Assembly (NCBI GenBank): GCA_003851245.1
Contig: BHEP01000009.1
Location: 1 to 64,000, forward strand
Direction: 5' to 3'
DNA from: Bacteroidales bacterium
Lineage (GTDB): Bacteria; Bacteroidota; Bacteroidia; Bacteroidales; Azobacteroidaceae
Length of the DNA: 64,000 bases
The position numbers were made by a program, and so were the translations under genes. Under the pieces are notes generated by a model. That model made no database searches, had not been told where the DNA came from, and was given only the letters and a program-made list of their open reading frames with translations. Below are positions 17,424 to 25,962 of the stretch, in pieces. Numbering within the stretch: the first letter of the stretch is position 1; each line of letters begins with the position of its first letter.

Positions 17424-17443
17424 AATTATTCATTAATCATTAT
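17424..17443 (+). repeat. AT-rich leader repeat shared with 63219-63238
   Basis: The 20-nt AATTATTCATTAATCATTAT recurs with one mismatch at 63219-63238; both lie just before a start codon. The surrounding 17415-17459 is a loose series of CATTA-like units. See the matching finding. Confidence 0.5.
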
Positions 17444-17459
17444 CCATTATTCAATTAAT

Positions 17460-18194
17460 ATGAACATTGTAATACAAACAGAAAACCTGAGCAAATATTT
17501 TGGCGATTTCCTTGCCGTCGACAATATTTCTTTTGAAGTTGCCAAGGGCGAGATATTTGGATTTCTTGGAGCCAATGGAGCAGGCAAAACAACAGCCATG
17601 CGCATGCTTTGTGGACTGCTCTCGCCAAGTTCAGGCAAGGGTATAGTTGCAGGATTTGATATTTCCAAACAGGCAAATGATGTAAAAAAAAATATTGGAT
17701 ATATGAGCCAGAAGTTCTCTCTGTACGAAGACCTTACAGTCAAAGAAAACCTGCGGCTCTTTGGTGGAATTTACGCAATGAGAGTCAAGGACATACAATC
17801 AAAGACCCTGAAAGTATGTAAGGATCTCGATCTCAACTACGCCAAGGATCTTTTGGTAGGATCACTGCCCTTGGGAGTGAAACAAAAACTATCGTTTGCT
17901 ACCGCCATATTTCACCACCCGCAAATAGTATTTCTCGACGAGCCAACTGGTGGTGTAGACCCTGTGGCAAGGCGCAAATTTTGGGAAATGATATACCAGG
18001 CATCCCAACAAGGCATCACGGCCTTTGTTACAACACATTATATGGACGAGGCCGAATACTGCCAAAGGGTATCTATCATGGTAGATGGTAGAATAGAGGC
18101 CTTAGACACTCCCAATAATTTACGAAAAGCTTTAGACGCTCAAAATATGGACGAGGTATTCCATGCCCTTGCCCGCAAAGCCCAAAGATCATGA
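17460..18194 (+). CDS. ABC transporter ATPase, YbhF C-terminal-half type
   Basis: 244 aa. Walker A GANGAGKT at 37-44 and Walker B IVFLDEP at 157-163, then TTHYMDEAEYC. Where LSGGQ is expected, the signature reads LPLGV at 136-140, a degenerate form also typical of the second ATPase domain of YbhF-like proteins. The pump is therefore probably asymmetric, with one canonical and one modified ATPase site. The last codons overlap the permease gene by 4 bp. Confidence 0.9.
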   Translation: MNIVIQTENLSKYFGDFLAVDNISFEVAKGEIFGFLGANGAGKTTAMRMLCGLLSPSSGKGIVAGFDISKQANDVKKNIGYMSQKFSLYEDLTVKENLRLFGGIYAMRVKDIQSKTLKVCKDLDLNYAKDLLVGSLPLGVKQKLSFATAIFHHPQIVFLDEPTGGVDPVARRKFWEMIYQASQQGITAFVTTHYMDEAEYCQRVSIMVDGRIEALDTPNNLRKALDAQNMDEVFHALARKAQRS

Positions 18195-19294
18195 AGCAAT
18201 TTGTAAGTTTTATAAAAAAAGAATTTCTACATATACTTAGAGACCCTCGCACATTGATGATCCTAATGGCAATGCCACTGGTGCAGCTCATTATATTTGG
18301 ATACGCCATTACCACGGAAATTAACAATAGCCCCATGGCTGTGCTCGATGAAAATAAAGGTGTAGAATCGCTGGCGCTGATTGAGCAATTTAGCAAGAGC
18401 ACTTATTTCAATTTGGTGAGTACTCCCAATAATATTGCAGAAACTGAGGAAGCTTTTCAGAGGGGACAAATAAAACTCGCCCTTATCATTACGCCCTCAT
18501 TTGGCAATGATTTTCTAAATGGAAATATACCTCAAGTACAAGTCCTCTGTGATGCTACCGAGCCTAACGAAGCAAATACTGTAAGCAAGTATGCGCAACA
18601 AATCATTATGCAATACCAGACAAGAGTGCATAATAATATAGAAATGCCATTTATGATACATACCAATATAAGGATGCTCTACAATCCGCAGCTCAAGGGA
18701 GCCTACAATTTCGTGCCTGGCATCATGGGGCTTATCCTCATGCTGATTTGCGCCATGATGACCTCCATTTCCATTGTTAGAGAAAAAGAGCAGGGAACGA
18801 TGGAAGTACTATTAGTTTCACCGATAAAGCCAATATTTATCATATTTTCAAAAGCCATTCCATATTTTGTAATAGCCTTGGCCGATGTGATTGGCATACT
18901 TTTGCTCTCATATTTCTTGTTGGACGTGCCTATTGTGGGAAGTATTGTAAGCATACTTTTTTTGAGTATCCTCTTTATCATCTCAGCCTTGGCATTGGGA
19001 ATGCTTATATCCTCAGTAACGAGCAGCCAACAGGCGGCAATGCTGATTTCTGGCGTGGGCCTGATGCTACCCACAATGATGCTTTCGGGACTTATTTTTC
19101 CCATAGAAAATATGCCCCTGCCCTTGCAAGTTATTTCCAATATCATTCCTGCCAAATGGTTTATTATAGCCATCAAAGATGTAATGATAAAGGGACTTCC
19201 TCTGTTTGCAATATGGGAAGAATGCCTAATATTGGCCGCTATGTCCATAGTGTTGCTTACGGCGAGTCTCAAACGTTTTAAAAACAGACTATAG
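18191..19294 (+). CDS. ABC-2 type permease (YbhS-like)
   Basis: 367 aa. N-terminal membrane segment (LMILMAMPLVQLIIFGYA), a large extracytoplasmic domain at about 45-170, then five C-terminal membrane segments with the ABC-2 signature SIVREKEQGTMEVLLVSPI. It forms half of the transmembrane part of the exporter. It starts within the last codons of the second ATPase gene (4-bp overlap). Confidence 0.9.
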   Translation: MKQFVSFIKKEFLHILRDPRTLMILMAMPLVQLIIFGYAITTEINNSPMAVLDENKGVESLALIEQFSKSTYFNLVSTPNNIAETEEAFQRGQIKLALIITPSFGNDFLNGNIPQVQVLCDATEPNEANTVSKYAQQIIMQYQTRVHNNIEMPFMIHTNIRMLYNPQLKGAYNFVPGIMGLILMLICAMMTSISIVREKEQGTMEVLLVSPIKPIFIIFSKAIPYFVIALADVIGILLLSYFLLDVPIVGSIVSILFLSILFIISALALGMLISSVTSSQQAAMLISGVGLMLPTMMLSGLIFPIENMPLPLQVISNIIPAKWFIIAIKDVMIKGLPLFAIWEECLILAAMSIVLLTASLKRFKNRL

Positions 19295-19342
19295 GCAATT
19301 ATCACTTCCCACTTATAACCCATCACTCACCACTTATGACTT

Positions 19343-20455
19343 ATGACTTTAAAATATTTATTACAAAAAGAGTTTCTGCAAATATCCAGAGACAAGACCA
19401 TTCTAAAGATGATTGTTGCACTGCCTGTTATACAATTGCTTATATTGCCATGGGCTGCTACTTTTGAGCAGCACAATATTGCGCTGAGTGTTGTAGACAG
19501 AGACCACAGCACTTATTCGCAGGTGCTAATTCAGAAAATAGTTTCTTCGGGCTTCTTTTTGTTGACCGATTATTCCAATTCCTACGATAAAGCAATACAA
19601 TCTATAGAGCGCAACGAGTCGGATCTTTTACTGGAAATCCCCCCTGAGTTCGAGAATAATTTCGTGCGCGAACAAAAAACTGACCTTATGATTTCGGTAA
19701 ATGCCGTCAATGGGCAAAAAGCAGGTTTGGGCTCATCCTATCTTGCCCAAATCATTGGAGAATACAACAAAGACATTGTTATAAATCATTCGCCCGAAGC
19801 AATAACAACATTCAAAAATATAGAGTCCGATTTTTATTTCAAGTATAACCAAGAAATGAACTACCTCAATTATATGGTGCCAGGAGTACTCGTAATGCTA
19901 CTCACACTGGTTGGCGGAATGCTTTCGGCGCTCAATATTGTTAAGGAAAAAGAGATAGGAACCATAGAGCAAATAAATGTCACTCCCGTATCCAAGGGCA
20001 CCTTCATTTTGGCAAAGCTTATCCCCTTTTGGGTAATTGGTCTATTTATTCTTAGCATAGGCATGCTTATTGCCTGGATTATCTATGGACTTGTTCCGGC
20101 AGGAAGTTTTTTTACCATCTATCTCTTTGCCTTTGTTTATCTTGTAGCTTTTTCGGGCTTGGGCCTCCTCATTTCCACCTATTCCAACACACAGCAGCAA
20201 GCCATGTTTGTGGCATACTTCCTTCTCATCATCTTCTTTCTCCTAAGTGGCCTATTCACTCCCATAAGCAGCATGCCCAATTGGGTGCAAATAGTAACGC
20301 GCTTCAACCCTGTGCGATATTTTATAGAAGTTATTCGCCTAGTATATATGAAAGGAGCCAGTTTGACATATATACTCCCCCAACTGGGGTGCATACTTGC
20401 TTTTGCAGTAGTATTTAATACTTGGGCCATCGTAAATTATAAAAAAACAAGTTAA
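19343..20455 (+). CDS. ABC-2 type permease (YbhR-like)
   Basis: 370 aa, parallel in design to the previous permease: N-terminal hydrophobic segment (MIVALPVIQLLILPWA), large external domain, five C-terminal membrane segments, and the motif NIVKEKEIGTIEQINVTPV. It is the second membrane subunit. The 48-bp gap before it holds short repeats (TCACTT/TCACC/TTATGACTTATGAC). It is the last gene of the efflux operon. Confidence 0.9.
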   Translation: MTLKYLLQKEFLQISRDKTILKMIVALPVIQLLILPWAATFEQHNIALSVVDRDHSTYSQVLIQKIVSSGFFLLTDYSNSYDKAIQSIERNESDLLLEIPPEFENNFVREQKTDLMISVNAVNGQKAGLGSSYLAQIIGEYNKDIVINHSPEAITTFKNIESDFYFKYNQEMNYLNYMVPGVLVMLLTLVGGMLSALNIVKEKEIGTIEQINVTPVSKGTFILAKLIPFWVIGLFILSIGMLIAWIIYGLVPAGSFFTIYLFAFVYLVAFSGLGLLISTYSNTQQQAMFVAYFLLIIFFLLSGLFTPISSMPNWVQIVTRFNPVRYFIEVIRLVYMKGASLTYILPQLGCILAFAVVFNTWAIVNYKKTS

Positions 20456-20473
20456 GGGCTCACTAATTTTATG

Positions 20474-20481
20474 TACATTTG
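20474..20481 (+). promoter_or_regulatory. -7 promoter box for DUF3822-rsmD
   Basis: TACATTTG matches TAnnTTTG. It overlaps the longest possible start of the next gene (a TTG at 20479), so the ATG at 20503 is preferred. No convincing -33 element. Confidence 0.45.
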
Positions 20482-20502
20482 CAGCCTGATAAGGTTTATA
20501 AT

Positions 20503-21330
20503 ATGAAGATAGAACTTCCTAGCAATTTTGATATGAAGCAGGCGCGCAAGTACATCCTCTCCTTGAGGCTGCATCCTCGTGGCGTTTCGTTTACGCTGCA
20601 TTCCGTGCAAGAAGCAAACGATATGTTTTATCATCAGATTGAAAATACTACTAACGAGGATACGCTAAGTCATTTCAAGGAGTTTTTCTTTGCAAATGAA
20701 TTTCTTATACAAAATTTCTTTAGGGTGAATGTAATAAATTATAGCCCGCAGTTCACATTCGTACCCTCGGCCATATTTGAAGAAAAAGACAAGGCAGAGT
20801 ATTTCAACTTCAATTTTTCGGAATCTGCCGATACATTGCTTAGCCAGCAAATAGAAAACAATGGCATATCTCTAATACACAACATATCGTCCAGATGGCA
20901 TGAGTTTGTACTACGCTCATTTTCTGAGCCAAAGTTTGTCCACCATATGGCATCGCTGATGAATTATTTTCATGGAAGAGAAAAAATGGGACACCTACAC
21001 AAACTCGTTATCAACCTCAATGAAGACGGAATGGATGTGCTATGCTATGCTAGGGGTAAATTTGTATTGGGTAAGCATTTTGTATGTTCCCACAGCAGTG
21101 ACATGCTCTACTACGCTCTCTTTATATGGAAACAACTCAAGCTCGATCAATTGGCAGATATGATATGGCTTGGAGGTATTCATCCGGAGAAGGAAATTCT
21201 CATCGCCGAGCTTCAAAAATATGTACAGCATGTGTATCCTCTATTTCCTCCTGAAGAAAATAAAGATGCTGCTGCCACAACACAAAACATTCCACTAGAA
21301 CTAATAACACTATCATTATGCGAATTGTAG
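20503..21330 (+). CDS. DUF3822-family protein
   Basis: About 275 aa (MKIELPSNFDMKQARKYILS...). It belongs to DUF3822, a Bacteroidota family usually found directly before rsmD, with a fold thought to resemble actin-like ATPases; its function is not established. No signal peptide or membrane segment. The 3' end overlaps rsmD by 13 bp, so it is translationally coupled to that rRNA methyltransferase, and a role near ribosome biogenesis is a reasonable guess. The ATG is chosen because an upstream TTG at 20479 lies inside the promoter box. Confidence 0.75.
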   Translation: MKIELPSNFDMKQARKYILSLRLHPRGVSFTLHSVQEANDMFYHQIENTTNEDTLSHFKEFFFANEFLIQNFFRVNVINYSPQFTFVPSAIFEEKDKAEYFNFNFSESADTLLSQQIENNGISLIHNISSRWHEFVLRSFSEPKFVHHMASLMNYFHGREKMGHLHKLVINLNEDGMDVLCYARGKFVLGKHFVCSHSSDMLYYALFIWKQLKLDQLADMIWLGGIHPEKEILIAELQKYVQHVYPLFPPEENKDAAATTQNIPLELITLSLCEL

Positions 21331-21860
21331 GAGGTATTCATAGAAGTCGCCGCTTCTCACCACCCAAAAACTTCAAGGCTAGACCGACAACGGATTTTGC
21401 CAAGGAAAATATTTTTAACGTCCTCAACAACCTCATAGAGCTTGAGGATGCCGAAGGCTTAGACCTATTCGCGGGAACGGGAAGCCTGGGTTTTGAGATG
21501 ATTTCGCGGGGCTGCTCCAAGGTAATTGCCATAGAAAAAGAGCCCATTAATTACAATTTCATAAATACCGTAAAAGAAAAACTCAAGGCCGAAGGTATGC
21601 TTGTACTCAAGGCCGATGCTTTTAAGTACATAGATTCCTGCCCCCACAAATTTGACCTTATCTTTGCCGACCCTCCCTTTGAACTCAAAGAATTAGACGC
21701 AATTCCTGCCCTGATACTCTCTAAAGAGCTCCTAAAGCCAGGGGGTATTTTTGTGATGGAGCATCCTGCAAACTACGATTTCTCGCATTTACCTCTGTTT
21801 GATCACAAAAGAGAATATGGAGCTGTCAATTTTAGTGTCTTTATTGCCCAAGAGTCATAG
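21318..21860 (+). CDS. rsmD: 16S rRNA (guanine-966-N2)-methyltransferase
   Basis: 180 aa. Rossmann-type methyltransferase: N-terminal RIVGGIHRSRRF and RPTTDFAKENIFN are diagnostic for RsmD; SAM-binding LDLFAGTGSLG at 48-58; catalytic DPPF at 118-121. It methylates G966 of 16S rRNA, using the assembled small-subunit intermediate as substrate. The start overlaps the DUF3822 gene. It converges with the TOPRIM-like gene, 30 bp away. Confidence 0.93.
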   Translation: MRIVGGIHRSRRFSPPKNFKARPTTDFAKENIFNVLNNLIELEDAEGLDLFAGTGSLGFEMISRGCSKVIAIEKEPINYNFINTVKEKLKAEGMLVLKADAFKYIDSCPHKFDLIFADPPFELKELDAIPALILSKELLKPGGIFVMEHPANYDFSHLPLFDHKREYGAVNFSVFIAQES

Positions 21861-21890
21861 CGAAGCTTTTGGAGAGCAGGGCAGAGATAG

Positions 21891-22547
21891 TCAATTATAC
21901 ATATCAGATGTTCTGAAAAGTTTTTTTAACCAATCAACGAATGATTGGCACTCAGGACTTTCTGTGTCTAAGATTTTTTTTGTAATACTCAAACCCATAG
22001 GAGTTCCTGGATCTTCTTGCCATGCCAGCCAAGTAGCAATAAGGGCTTTGGATCGGTGAACAGCTTTATATCTATCTAAGCCCTTGGCCTCAATATCAAT
22101 CAATATAGCTTCGGCAATTGGAAATAAGGCATCATTTTTAGGTGCTAAAAAATAAATAAAGTCTTCAAGCATTCCTTTTGCTTCATTATTAGGCATAATC
22201 CAAACGCCAACTCTTTTATTGTTGGATTCCAATATAAGTCCCTCTTTGGGGAGCGTCTTAGGAATATCAAAGTTGATAGATTCCAAAATAACTTTGATAG
22301 ATTCCCAACGAGCTACCACATCTACATCGGCATCAATAAGTATACCAATTGTATTTATGCCTGATTGTTTAAAGCGAACAGAGATTTCCTCTTTTAGTTT
22401 ATCAATTCCGCCAGTATCAATAATATTGAAAGTTTCAGGAATGCCACATTTTTTACACAAAGCCAACACAACATGTTTATCATCATTCCCTTCAACCAAT
22501 AATTTCTTATTGAATATTTCTACCTTTCTTTTCCCTTTACTCATCAC
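21891..22547 (-). CDS. DUF3226/TOPRIM-like nuclease-type protein
   Basis: 218 aa. The N-terminus KKLLVEGNDDKHVV has the TOPRIM acidic residue (Glu19), and ILIDADVD at 70-76 supplies the second metal-binding Asp cluster. These match DUF3226, a TOPRIM-clan family. It starts inside the last codons of the upstream ATPase gene (4-bp overlap), so the pair is translationally coupled. ATPase plus TOPRIM is the split form of OLD-type nucleases and resembles the AriA-AriB (PARIS) anti-phage arrangement, although AriB belongs to a different TOPRIM family (DUF4435). Nuclease activity is an inference from the fold and context. Confidence 0.75.
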   Translation of the reverse strand: MMSKGKRKVEIFNKKLLVEGNDDKHVVLALCKKCGIPETFNIIDTGGIDKLKEEISVRFKQSGINTIGILIDADVDVVARWESIKVILESINFDIPKTLPKEGLILESNNKRVGVWIMPNNEAKGMLEDFIYFLAPKNDALFPIAEAILIDIEAKGLDRYKAVHRSKALIATWLAWQEDPGTPMGLSITKKILDTESPECQSFVDWLKKLFRTSDMYN

Positions 22548-23677
22548 CTTATTTCTATATTCTGAGCATTTGCAATATCTAATTCGTGGGCACTAAATTC
22601 GGTTTCTAGTATTTGCCCATTCACATTGTCTAAGCGAATTAGTTTTCCGCTGATGGTATTGTTTTCTTCATTCAATACGCTTTCAAAACTCGCAATACAG
22701 TCGTTGCTATGCGTGCTTGCAAACACCTGTATGTCTAAGTCTTTGGCTAATTTGAATATCACTTTCCACAATTTTTCTTGAACGCTGTAGTGCAAACCAT
22801 TTTCAAACTCATCAATCAGCAAATAGCCTTTATCGCAATTCACTAGTGCCAAAATAATTGTGAGTATCCTATTGATTCCATCGCCCATGCTACTTAAAGG
22901 CAGTACTTTTTGTGTATTTGAGAGCTTAATTACTGCGGTTCTCTCTCTTAAGCTTGTGCCAATGAAGGCAATTCTTTCAGTCAAAGGCTCTATTATTTTT
23001 AGTGCCTCAACAACGTATTGCTCTTTCTCGCTGAGTGCTATATTATCAAATAGAGTACCATTGATTTCTCTGTCTATGTTTCGAGTGCCGATAAGCTGAT
23101 GCTGGTCGATAGGTAAATTTAAAGATGAGTAAGATGATATGTAAGATGATAATGGTCGATTGCAAGGCTGTAAAGCAGATGAATTATTACTAGAAACAGA
23201 AAATCCTATAAGGTGATCTTCTGAATTTTCGGAGTCTTCCAAAATGACTCTTTTTAAATATCGAGTCGTACTATTGTTAAGCGTAGCATCAGTATCCATT
23301 TTGTCTTGATATTTTACAAACTGGAGATAAACATTCTCATCGGTATTGCCTTCTGCATTTATTTTACCAATACAAATACCCTCTTCTTTGCTGAAACGAG
23401 CAATCCTATTTGAAAATAAAGATGACAATGATTGAACACTAGACTCTTCAATAGAAGTTAGATTCTCCCCCTCGTTTCTTCGAGAGTATTCGCCCCTTTG
23501 CTCCAATAAGCCAAATATATTTGCCAAGCTACCTCGAGTTGCATAAATAGATATTGCCTCAAGGATGGTCGATTTGCCAGTATTATTCTTGCCTGCAATT
23601 AGATTTACCTGACACAAAGACTGAATTTTTAATTCCTCTAAGTTGCGGTAATTTTTTATGTAAAGAGAGTCCAACAT
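22544..23677 (-). CDS. AAA/ABC-class ATPase, OLD/RecF-like
   Basis: 377 aa. Walker A GKNNTGKS at 29-36, an ABC-type signature LSSMGDG at 261-267, Walker B YLLIDEFE near 285-292 and a switch region FASTHSND at 319-326. The approximately 220 residues between Walker A and the signature form a variable insert. This is the AAA_15/AAA_21 architecture of OLD-family ATPases that drive a TOPRIM partner, which here is the adjacent gene. No promoter match was confidently assigned. The pair sits between rsmD and rpsA, both core genes, suggesting an insertion into housekeeping DNA. Confidence 0.85.
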   Translation of the reverse strand: MLDSLYIKNYRNLEELKIQSLCQVNLIAGKNNTGKSTILEAISIYATRGSLANIFGLLEQRGEYSRRNEGENLTSIEESSVQSLSSLFSNRIARFSKEEGICIGKINAEGNTDENVYLQFVKYQDKMDTDATLNNSTTRYLKRVILEDSENSEDHLIGFSVSSNNSSALQPCNRPLSSYISSYSSLNLPIDQHQLIGTRNIDREINGTLFDNIALSEKEQYVVEALKIIEPLTERIAFIGTSLRERTAVIKLSNTQKVLPLSSMGDGINRILTIILALVNCDKGYLLIDEFENGLHYSVQEKLWKVIFKLAKDLDIQVFASTHSNDCIASFESVLNEENNTISGKLIRLDNVNGQILETEFSAHELDIANAQNIEIR

Positions 23678-23747
23678 TATTTATTGTTTTAAGAATGTAG
23701 CCACAAATATACACCAAATTTGGGTAAGGAAGCATGTATTTACAAAC

Positions 23748-23784
23748 AAAAAAGGCGCAATCACAATGTGATTACGCCTTTTTT
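23748..23784 (-). terminator. Terminator downstream of rpsA
   Basis: A hairpin built from AAAAAAGGCG at 23748-23757, AATCACA at 23759-23765, TGTGATT at 23767-23773 and CGCCTTTTTT at 23775-23784, with one mismatch. On the - strand it ends in a T-run, as expected for an intrinsic terminator after rpsA. The A/T tracts on both sides make it potentially bidirectional. It separates rpsA from the ATPase gene. Confidence 0.8.
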
Positions 23785-23806
23785 GAATTGTATCGTTAAA
23801 AAAGGA

Positions 23807-25636
23807 TTATATTTTCCCTTCCAACTTATCTTTCAATGCTGCAAGACCTTCAATATCGCCCAGTGTGGTTTTCTCCATCACAGGATTGCTATTGTTGCTA
23901 ACTTCAGAAGCATTTGCACCTTCTTTCTTAGGAGCAGTAGATTTTCTTACAGATTTTTTCTCGCCCGATTCATTATTTTCTTTTCTAGCTTCAGCTCTTT
24001 GTTCATCTTCAAAGATGCGGCTATGCGAAAGAATAATTCTCTTAGAGTCTTTGTTAAATTCTATCACCTTAAATTGAAGTTTTTCGTCTACTTGCGCAGA
24101 AGATCCGTCTTCTTTTACGAGGTGCTTAGGAGTTGCAAATCCTTCTACACCATAGGTGAGAGAGATTACCGCGCCCTTGTCAAGCAATTCTACAATTGTA
24201 CCTTCGTGGATAGAACCTACTGTAAATATTGTCTCGAACACTTCCCATGGATTTTCTTCCAATTGTTTGTGTCCTAAGCTCAAGCGACGATTTTCTTTGT
24301 CAATCTCCAATACCTGAACTTCAATATCAGCACCTATAGAAGTAAATTCGCTAGGATGTTTGATTTTCTTTGTCCAAGAAAGATCGGAAATATGAATAAG
24401 TCCCTCTACGCCTTCTTCAATTTCTACAAACACACCGAAGTTGGTAAAATTACGCACCTTGGCAGTATGCTGACTTCCCAAAGCATAACGAGCTTCTACA
24501 TTTTCCCATGGATCAGTTTTCAATTGCTTGATTCCCAAGGACATTTTTCTTTCTTCGCGGTCGAGAGTCAATACGATTGCTTCGATCTGATCGTTTACCT
24601 TCATGAAGTCTTGTGCGCTTCTAAGGTGCTGTGTCCAGCTCATTTCAGAAACGTGGATTAATCCTTCTACTCCTTGCGCTATTTCGATAAATGCACCGTA
24701 ATCGGCCATCACCACAACACGTCCTTTTACCTTATCACCAACCTTAAGTTCAGTGTCAAGAGCATCCCATGGATGAGGAGTCAATTGTTTTAGACCTAGG
24801 GCAATACGTTTTTTCTCATCATCAAAATCAAGGATTACAACATTGATTTTTTCATCAAGCTGCACCACTTCTTCTGGATGAGATACGCGACCCCAAGAAA
24901 GATCGGTAATATGTATCAATCCATCTACGCCGCCAAGGTCAATAAACACTCCATAAGAGGTAATGTTTTTAACAACTCCTTCAAGAACTTGTCCTTTTTC
25001 GAGTTTGGCGATGATGTCTTTCTTTTGTTGCTCAAGCTCGGCTTCAATAAGAGCCTTGTGTGAAACAACCACATTCTTAAATTCTTGGTTGATCTTAACA
25101 ACCTTGAATTCCATTGTTTTATCAACAAATACGTCGTAATCTCTGATGGGCTTAACATCAATTTGCGAACCTGGCAAGAAGGCTTCAATACCGAATACAT
25201 CGACAATCATACCGCCTTTGGTTCTGCATTTCACATAGCCCTTAATAATTTCGTTGTTTTCAAGAGCTGCATTGACACGATCCCAAGAGCGTGTGGCGCG
25301 AGCTTTCTTGTGAGAAAGGATCAACTGTCCTTTTTTGTCTTCTTGGCTTTCGATGTAAACCTCTACCTCGTCGCCTACTTTCAAATCAGGATCGTATCTA
25401 AATTCGTTCATCGAAACGATACCTTCTGATTTGTAGCCTATGTTTATCACAACTTCTCTCTTGTTCATAGAAGTTACACGGCCCATTACTACTTCTTTGT
25501 CATTGATTTGACTCAAAGACTTGTCGTAGGTTTCAATTAATTCTGCTTTGCTTTCCTCGCTTAGCACTTCTCCTTTTTCATAGGAATCCCAATCAAAGAC
25601 CTCTAGCGGCATTACTTTTTTAAGTTCTTCACTCAT
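23807..25636 (-). CDS. rpsA: 30S ribosomal protein S1
   Basis: 609 aa with six S1 RNA-binding repeats, at roughly 47-112, 130-196, 217-285, 302-372, 389-459 and 475-540, each ending in motifs such as RIALGLKQL, KMSLGIKQL and RLSLGHKQL. A Lys/Glu/Ser-rich C-terminal tail follows. S1 delivers mRNAs to the small subunit; in Bacteroidota, where Shine-Dalgarno sites are weak, it is likely important for initiation. Monocistronic, with its own promoter and terminator. Confidence 0.96.
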   Translation of the reverse strand: MSEELKKVMPLEVFDWDSYEKGEVLSEESKAELIETYDKSLSQINDKEVVMGRVTSMNKREVVINIGYKSEGIVSMNEFRYDPDLKVGDEVEVYIESQEDKKGQLILSHKKARATRSWDRVNAALENNEIIKGYVKCRTKGGMIVDVFGIEAFLPGSQIDVKPIRDYDVFVDKTMEFKVVKINQEFKNVVVSHKALIEAELEQQKKDIIAKLEKGQVLEGVVKNITSYGVFIDLGGVDGLIHITDLSWGRVSHPEEVVQLDEKINVVILDFDDEKKRIALGLKQLTPHPWDALDTELKVGDKVKGRVVVMADYGAFIEIAQGVEGLIHVSEMSWTQHLRSAQDFMKVNDQIEAIVLTLDREERKMSLGIKQLKTDPWENVEARYALGSQHTAKVRNFTNFGVFVEIEEGVEGLIHISDLSWTKKIKHPSEFTSIGADIEVQVLEIDKENRRLSLGHKQLEENPWEVFETIFTVGSIHEGTIVELLDKGAVISLTYGVEGFATPKHLVKEDGSSAQVDEKLQFKVIEFNKDSKRIILSHSRIFEDEQRAEARKENNESGEKKSVRKSTAPKKEGANASEVSNNSNPVMEKTTLGDIEGLAALKDKLEGKI

Positions 25637-25697
25637 GTTTGTTAATACTTTTTTTAATTAATAAGTTAGACATTATATTATATCGATAAAACGAGCA

Positions 25698-25727
25698 CAA
25701 AGATAAGGCTTATTTTCTGAACATCAA
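25698..25727 (-). promoter_or_regulatory. rpsA promoter
   Basis: - strand TATCTTTG (25705-25698) with TTG (25727-25725) 19 nt upstream. It gives a leader of about 55 nt before the rpsA ATG at 25636. Confidence 0.65.
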
Positions 25728-25757
25728 TAGGTTTAGGGGAAATAAGCAATATAATAC

Positions 25758-25796
25758 AAAAAAATAAGCCCTAATTATATTATAATTAGAGCTTAT
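25758..25796 (-). terminator. Terminator of tRNA-Gln
   Basis: Arms 25764-25779 and 25781-25796 pair with one internal mismatch (core CTAATTATA and TATAATTAG, closed by ATAAGC and GCTTAT). On the - strand it is followed by seven T residues. It starts 5 nt after the tRNA-Gln 3' end, so it is the terminator of the tRNA transcript. Confidence 0.75.
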
Positions 25797-25800
25797 CTGT

Positions 25801-25870
25801 TGTCCCACCAGGATTCGAACCTAGACAGGCAGTACCAAAAACTACAGTGCTACCATTACACCATGGGACA
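25801..25870 (-). tRNA. tRNA-Gln (anticodon TTG)
   Basis: 70-nt cloverleaf on the - strand. Acceptor stem TGTCCCA/TGGGACA; D arm GTGTAATGGTAGCAC; anticodon arm GTAGT-TTTTGGT-ACTGC with anticodon TTG; variable loop CTGT; T arm CTAGG-TTCGAAT-CCTGG. The 3' CCA is not encoded. It has its own promoter and terminator. Confidence 0.97.
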
Positions 25871-25898
25871 ATCATTGTGCTTTTATTCAAAAGCGATG

Positions 25899-25929
25899 CA
25901 AAGATACGTCATTTTTTTTACATTCCAAA
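25899..25929 (-). promoter_or_regulatory. tRNA-Gln promoter
   Basis: - strand TATCTTTG (25906-25899) and TTTG (25929-25926), 19 nt apart, a full consensus match, placing the transcription start about 20 nt upstream of the tRNA. Confidence 0.75.
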
Positions 25930-25962
25930 TTTTCAAGGCTAAATTGTTTGAACAAGGCAAAA

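Noticed and set aside
23720-24277. 185-aa open frame on the + strand
   Set aside because: Antisense to rpsA, whose six S1 repeats are unmistakable; low-complexity Phe/Ser/Arg translation typical of an antisense shadow.
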